This document shows, piece after piece, positions 59,086 to 64,000 of a stretch of 64,000 nucleotides of DNA. Made by a program: the position numbers and the translations under genes. The DNA is from Alitta virens (lineage: Eukaryota > Annelida > Polychaeta > Phyllodocida > Nereididae). The stretch covers positions 29,910,747 to 29,974,746 of the forward strand of contig OW028576.1 in NCBI GenBank assembly GCA_932294295.1, read 5' to 3'. Positions within the stretch are counted from its first letter, which is position 1. Each line of letters starts with the position of its first letter. The notes beneath the pieces were generated by a model. The model was given only the letters and a program-made list of their open reading frames with translations, did not search any database and had not been told where the DNA came from.

Positions 59086-60020
59086 AACCCTCAGCAGACA
59101 AAGTTCGAAGACGGTTATTACTATAATCAATGTTTGTCCGACGGGCAGGCGTAACACTTTCGTTTCCGGAGCAGAAATCTTAACAATAATGTGTTACCCT
59201 TATGAAATTTTGTGTAGTAATACTCTATATGGCCTAGTGGTGCCTTTTGATAGTCATATTGACATAATAAATAATGTCGGCTATGTTTTACATAACTTGG
59301 AAAAATAGATACCCTACATGAGTGATTTTTTTTAAAAAATATATCTAATTTAGTTATAGTATTTTCATTTTTCAAACTTCATTTTGACATCCATTTCATG
59401 CTTTTTTCATACCAGTCGAAAATCTGAAAAAAATGCTAAACATTGTGTTAAATTGGGTTTTTGAAGCAGAACTCGAACACCAATGCACTTACCGAACAAA
59501 ATTGCATATTATGGTATTAGTCTATATAGTCGACTTGTGCCTTTTGATAGTCATATCTTGGCTGTGTTTAACAATACTTAAAAAAGAATATATTTTTTTT
59601 CCGGGAGCAGACCTTGCGCACTACTGTGCATGAATAAACTAGTGTAGAGATACCTTTTTGGGGTTTCATGAACATTTCACACAGCAGCCAATTTGACATT
59701 TTTGCCTCATTAACCTAATTTTGATAACGTCATATATTATGACATCTTTAATTCTCCATTGTTCTTGCACTCTGTGACCTCACCATGGCCATTGTCTACT
59801 GATGACATCACAATATTATATCTGACTACAAAGGGAGGTCAGTGAGGCAAACATGCCAATGCAGATCATAGCCGACATATGTCAATATTTCAATAACATA
59901 GAGTATTACTGTATGCAATTTCATTAAGGTAAGGGCATTGGTGTTTTGCTCAGGAAACGAAAGTGTTGCACTCCCGCCCGTCCACCTATACTATGTATTA
60001 TGTGGGATTCGCTGAGGGTT
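59086..60020. mobile_element. Foldback MITE of about 935 bp
   Basis: Ends aaccctcagc (59086) and gctgagggtt (60011-60020) are exact inverses. Subterminal arms of about 110 bp (gtccgacgggcaggcgtaac...cgtttccgga...ttacccttatgaaatt) reappear inverted at 59897-60000. The interior holds two related units with gtgccttttgatagtcatat (59242 and 59537). No transposase. Confidence 0.75.
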
Positions 60021-61229
60021 TTGCTGCAGTGAAGCCTATGTGTCTTATCAAATGTACAATTTAAATTTTTATCTTATCTTATTATTGTCTGTTTTTCTTG
60101 TTTCTTTATTACGAGGAAAATTGCGGACCCAACTGCAGAACTACAGGGTGTATGTACTATAAAGGATAACCCCTTATTAGCCAAGAAACAAAATCTGACA
60201 GTGGTTCTATATTGTCTGCCACCAGCCTTCCAGAACTCAAACGTTTTGTACTGATCAAGAACCTGTGCATAATTGGTGCTCTGAAAAAACTGAGAGAAAA
60301 TGTGTTGGACTGTTGGAAAAGGATTGACATTATGCAGTTTATTTACTTTCTATGTACCACTTGAAATAATCCTGATCTAACGTGATATACTGCTCTTTTT
60401 TTTCGATTTTGTTATACCTCTTTTGTGTATGATGAAGACATACATATACCAACTTTGAAACAGGTATGATGCAATGACCAGCATTTTCACCACTACTACA
60501 AATTCAAATCATTAATATGGGGTGAATGAGTAACATGGTGTACTTTAAAACCTATCATCTCATCATTATATTATTGACGTTTACATTTAAAACATTTTAT
60601 GAATTTGAATCATGTTTTATGCAGAAAGTCTAGCCGGTGCAACAAGTAGGGGAAAAAATTGGCAAGAATTATACTGGTAGAGCACTGGGCAGAGTAGGCA
60701 CCCTCAAAACCCCAATGAGTCATTTATGGGGGAAATAAAAAGCACAATGGGGCGGATCGTGTGTGATTTGGGTGGGGTGAGTCGAGCTGAAATGGATTGA
60801 TGCTGGTGGACAGGATCCGCCCTTGTCGTGTGATGGACATGGCGTGGTGCCAGGACTTCCCATCGTACGATGTTATTAAGGGGCAATTGACTGATTTGAG
60901 ATTGAGAGCATGTCGGGGTTAGCAAAATTTGTGAAAAATGCACATGGGGTAAAAGAGATAATGACCGGCATGAGGGATGAAATTATGAAAATGAAAATTT
61001 CTGTATTGCTTTTTTGCTGTATAGAGCAACATCCTCTGTAAGACTTTGTTCAGATCTGCAAATGGCAAAGAACCAACTTTTCCCCCCAGCATTTGGGTTT
61101 ACATGCAGGTGATGTCAAGTTGATAAACTCTTGCAGCTTCATGATGTGTCTTTTACGAAGTGGTAGTACCGTAACCAATGAGGTTCAACCAAGGTGTATG
61201 TGTATGGAGTTCCCTTCGAGATGATTTAA
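60021..61229. other. No gene
   Basis: Mixed composition. 60700-60940 is GC-richer with a 79-codon minus-strand frame and no motif. Confidence 0.45.
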
Positions 61230-61238
61230 TTAATTTTT

Positions 61239-61560
61239 CATGTCTCATCTCTCATCTCTCATCTCTCATCTCTCATCTCCTCTCCTCTCCTCTCCTCTCC
61301 TCTCCTCTCCTCTCCTCTCCTCTCCTCTCCTCTCCTCTCCTCTCCTCTCCTCTCCTCTCCTCTCCTCTCCTCTCCTCTCCTCTCCTCTCCTCTCCTCTCC
61401 TCTCCTCTTTTCTCCCTTCTCTTCTCCCTTCTCTTATCTTTTCTCTTCTCTCCTCTCTTTTCTCTTCTCTATTCTCTTTTATATTCTCTTCTCTCTTCTT
61501 ATCTCCCTTCTCTTCTCCCTTGTCTTTTCTCTTTTCTCTTCTCTTTTCTATTTTCTTCAC
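61239..61560. repeat. Pyrimidine repeat: (TCTCATC)n into (TCTCC)n into degenerate TCTTCTC
   Basis: About five heptamers, then an uninterrupted (TCTCC)n from about 61276 to 61406 (about 26 units), then decayed polypyrimidine to about 61560. Long open frames on both strands here are artefacts of the repeat. Confidence 0.97.
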
Positions 61561-61783
61561 ATCATGCAGAAAATCTTTTTTGAAATAATTGAATAAATAA
61601 CCAACCAACTATTAACCAACTAACCAACCAACCAGACTCATCAACATGCTGCTATGACGCATGCTCATGATGCACAAATGATGCTGCCACAGAAATCATC
61701 CCATGACCAATTTGCATAATAATCACCCTCCATATCTCTCACCCGCTCATATTTGCCCTTTAAATGCACTGGCCGTGTAGGCC

Positions 61784-61790
61784 TATATAT
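61784..61790 (+). promoter_or_regulatory. TATA box upstream of the 61874 exon
   Basis: tatatat 90 bp before the ATG, in taggcctatatattttggg. Confidence 0.45.
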
Positions 61791-61873
61791 TTTGGGCCAG
61801 ACAAATCATTGGCCCTGATCCTTCTCGCCCGTTTTGTCTGTTGAAAGAGACTTGGACACAGACGAGTTTAAAG

Positions 61874-61922
61874 ATGAGGACTTTCACTGTGGTGACGGCT
61901 TTTTTCCTAATTGAATTGATGG
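61874..61922 (+). CDS. First coding exon (signal peptide) of an unidentified secreted or membrane protein
   Basis: ATG followed by MRTFTVVTAFFLIELMG, a basic residue then a hydrophobic core as in a signal peptide, ending in phase 1 at a strong donor g|gtaagtta. A TATA box sits 90 bp upstream. The length and design resemble the first exons of genes A and C (16 codons), but those end in phase 0. No following exon was recognised before 64000, so the product is unknown. Confidence 0.5.
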
Positions 61923-62384
61923 GTAAGTTATAATGCGTTAATCACTTCAATAATTTACTCTGATAACCCTGTAGGTGTTCAGGCAGCTAGATGGTTAATT
62001 GAGTTATACTATGAAAACGTTTTATAGTATATTTAGAAATCCTATTCTGAAATGAGATACTGTTCCTGGAATTGCCCAATTCCCAGTAGTGTTCCTGCTC
62101 AACATAAAGACCCCGGTTCAATCTAGCCAAGCAAGCATGGCCCTCTTGGCGTCGGAGTTGGCAGAATGAGGGCCATGCAGCAGTCTTTTAATTTTTCGTG
62201 GGATTCTATGTGCACAATCATCATTTTCATGCAGTGAATTGGCAATTTCAACTTCTGCTTCTTAAAATTGTTACTGTTATCACTGAATAACTTAGTCATC
62301 ACAGATAAAACCTATTTACCCATTTTCAATGGTGATAGTTGGCACTGATCCGTGTTTACTGTCCAGACATTATTTATTCAACCT

Positions 62385-62475
62385 GCTGCAAAATACCACG
62401 AAAAATGGACTGCTGCCAGGGTGGTGTATCCTTCATGAGAAACATCCCAGCTGGATGTTGTAGACCCTATATATC
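62385..62475 (+). mobile_element. SINE fragment (second family)
   Basis: ccttcatgagaaacatcccagctgg resembles the 3' part of the repeat at 3536-3560. A (CTAT)n run follows. Confidence 0.4.
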
Positions 62476-62744
62476 TATCTTTCTATCTAATCAAAATACG
62501 TGATGGGCTTATATCAAGACGCCACAGATTATTTTATGTTCTTGCTTTAGTGACATATAATTATTGATATTCACCAACTGCGTACACACGGATTAATTTT
62601 GTTTCTGACCAACTGACTTGGTACATCTAGTTTTCAATTAATTTGATTGACTATGTATTAGTAATATCCCAAGTAGGAGGCACTTAAATAACATTTTTGT
62701 TGGTTATAAGCAACAAAAATGTTAGTTAACTCCCAACTACGAGG

Positions 62745-63800
62745 AATATAACTAACTTATACTCCATTAGGCATATTTACTAATTTGTTTGATTGTATTA
62801 ATGCCTTTATTACGCATAACAGTTCAGTTTGCACTCAGGAGGGAGTTAACTAACATTTCCGTTGGTTATATTCCGCAAAAGAGCAACAGAAACAATAGAA
62901 AAGTTCACATGGTGGAGTATAACAAGAGGTAAAACGCCAAGCTCTAACTTAATTGAACGTGGTTCTGACTGAGTAGTTGTCTGGTTCTACTTTAGTGGGC
63001 TGCTTGATGTTGATGGCCTATCAAACAGGTCAATGAAAATATGCAGATTTACCTAGCTGACGCACTCAATTGCTGTCCACAATTACACTTGATTATTTTT
63101 CTTCATGAAAACGCGGATCTGATTGAAATTTAGCCAGGAAAGGCCCTGTGCACGTGGTCAGTGAAATTGCAGTAACTACACATAGTTACAACTGAGTAGA
63201 TGTCTGGTTCCACTTCAGTGGGCTACTTAATCTTGACCAGCCATCAAACAGTCATGTGCACATACACAAATTGGTTTACCTGACGCACAAAACTTCAACT
63301 TAATACATAGAAGTCACTTTGTTTAGTATCAACCTCTTTGGAGTGCAATTTGTCAATGGATAGCTTATGTAGTAAGTGAAATGGCAGTAATTACGTACAC
63401 AAGCTTTACATTGCTAAATTTCACTCAAATCCAGGTTGACACATAAACAATACAATGTAATTGGGGAGCACTAGTATACGTCAGGTAGGTCAGTTTGCAT
63501 AGGTGTAATAGTTAGGGTTTTTATCTATAACCTATTCACTGAAGGGGAGCCAGACATGTACTTATGGGCAACCACGTCGATCAGAACAACAGTATGACGT
63601 CTATCTTGTTAATAGCCAACAAAATTAAGTTATACTTCCACCACGTGACCTTTTCTAATGTTTCTTTGCGGGATATAACCAACGAAAATGTTAGTTAACT
63701 CCCTCCTGAGTGCAAACTGAACTGTTATGCGTAATAAAGGCATTAAGACAAAACAAACAAGCAAATTAGTAAATACGCCTAATGAAGTATAAGTTCGTTT
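62745..63800. mobile_element. Large inverted-repeat element (arms about 175 bp, spacer about 700 bp)
   Basis: The left arm (62745-62925) contains taatgcctttattacgcata, gcactcaggagggagttaac and aacatttccgttggttat. The right arm (63630-63800) is its near-identical reverse complement. The spacer holds a diverged tandem pair (62945-63060 and 63175-63290: ctgagtagttgtctggttc, gtgggctgct, ctgacgcac). No transposase frame. Confidence 0.8.
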
Positions 63801-63893
63801 GAGTTTATTTTTCACATTGGTCAAGAATATACAATTTACAAATCAATCTGCATGTGCCAGGAAGCAAATGCTTGTCGTGAGCACATTCAAGCA

Positions 63894-63945
63894 AAAAATT
63901 AAAATAATAATACTAATAATAATAATGATAGTAATAGAATAATGA
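63894..63945. repeat. (AAT)n-rich tract
   Basis: Imperfect run of aataataat with ctaat and gatagt variants. Confidence 0.8.
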
Positions 63946-64000
63946 CGAAAAGACAAGCGTTATAATATAGGAAAATAGTTATATCCCTCATGGTCGGGAG

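Noticed and set aside
59051..59308. Frames within the 59.1-60.0 kb element
   Set aside because: Fall in the inverted arms of a MITE; open on both strands by chance.
61178..61608. Three long open frames (136, 118 and 111 codons) on both strands
   Set aside because: They only read the (TCTCC)n and polypyrimidine repeat; the products are Ser/Leu or Arg/Glu homopolymers.

Overview
The window is animal nuclear DNA, AT-rich and repeat-dense, with short coding exons separated by GT-AG introns, TATA promoters and AATAAA signals. There is no bacterial-style gene packing. Domain content (Notch-ligand MNNL/DSL, thrombospondin type 1, von Willebrand A) and the load of SINEs, LINEs, Ty3/gypsy remnants and MITEs suggest a marine invertebrate. 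I cannot name the phylum from sequence alone.

The main content is a small family of compact Notch-ligand-like membrane proteins. Gene A (+, 8326-13111, 7 exons, 401 codons) encodes a signal peptide, an MNNL domain, only the first half of a DSL domain, a Thr/Asp-rich linker, one membrane span and a tyrosine-rich tail. Gene C (-, 41494-33890, 10 exons, 426 codons) encodes a signal peptide, MNNL, a complete six-cysteine DSL, one EGF-like domain, a stalk, one membrane span and a tail. Gene D (-, 16963-14429) is a second copy of the last six exons of C without the N-terminal exons. Fragment E (-, 43266-42430) is an inverted copy of the 3' end of A with a frameshifted tail. An MNNL-like exon B lies at 1131-940 (-). 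Exon phases agree throughout A and C, which is the main support for the models. The copies arose by a direct ~3 kb duplication (14.1-17.1 kb and 33.5-36.5 kb) and an inverted one (12.3-13.8 kb and 41.8-43.3 kb).

Right of the cluster is a complete five-exon secreted protein gene (46784-49357, 377 aa): signal peptide, two TSP1 repeats and a vWA domain with an intact MIDAS. It has a TATA box about 90 bp downstream of an apparently perfect 624-bp tandem duplication. At 61874 a TATA-driven first coding exon (signal peptide) starts another gene whose later exons I did not find.

Mobile DNA fills the rest. A decayed Ty3/gypsy element (about 17.1-21.3 kb) carries a MITE in or beside gag and a SINE-like insert in the integrase C-terminus. 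A broken TatD-type nuclease pseudogene follows (21.4-22.3 kb). A second gypsy integrase remnant is at 24.4-25.7 kb. A minus-strand LINE remnant (26.4-29.4 kb) has an ORF1 that appears fused to a NADAR domain. A plus-strand LINE remnant lies at 49.9-52.1 kb, and tRNA-derived SINEs with clear target-site duplications, foldback elements and microsatellites are scattered through the window.
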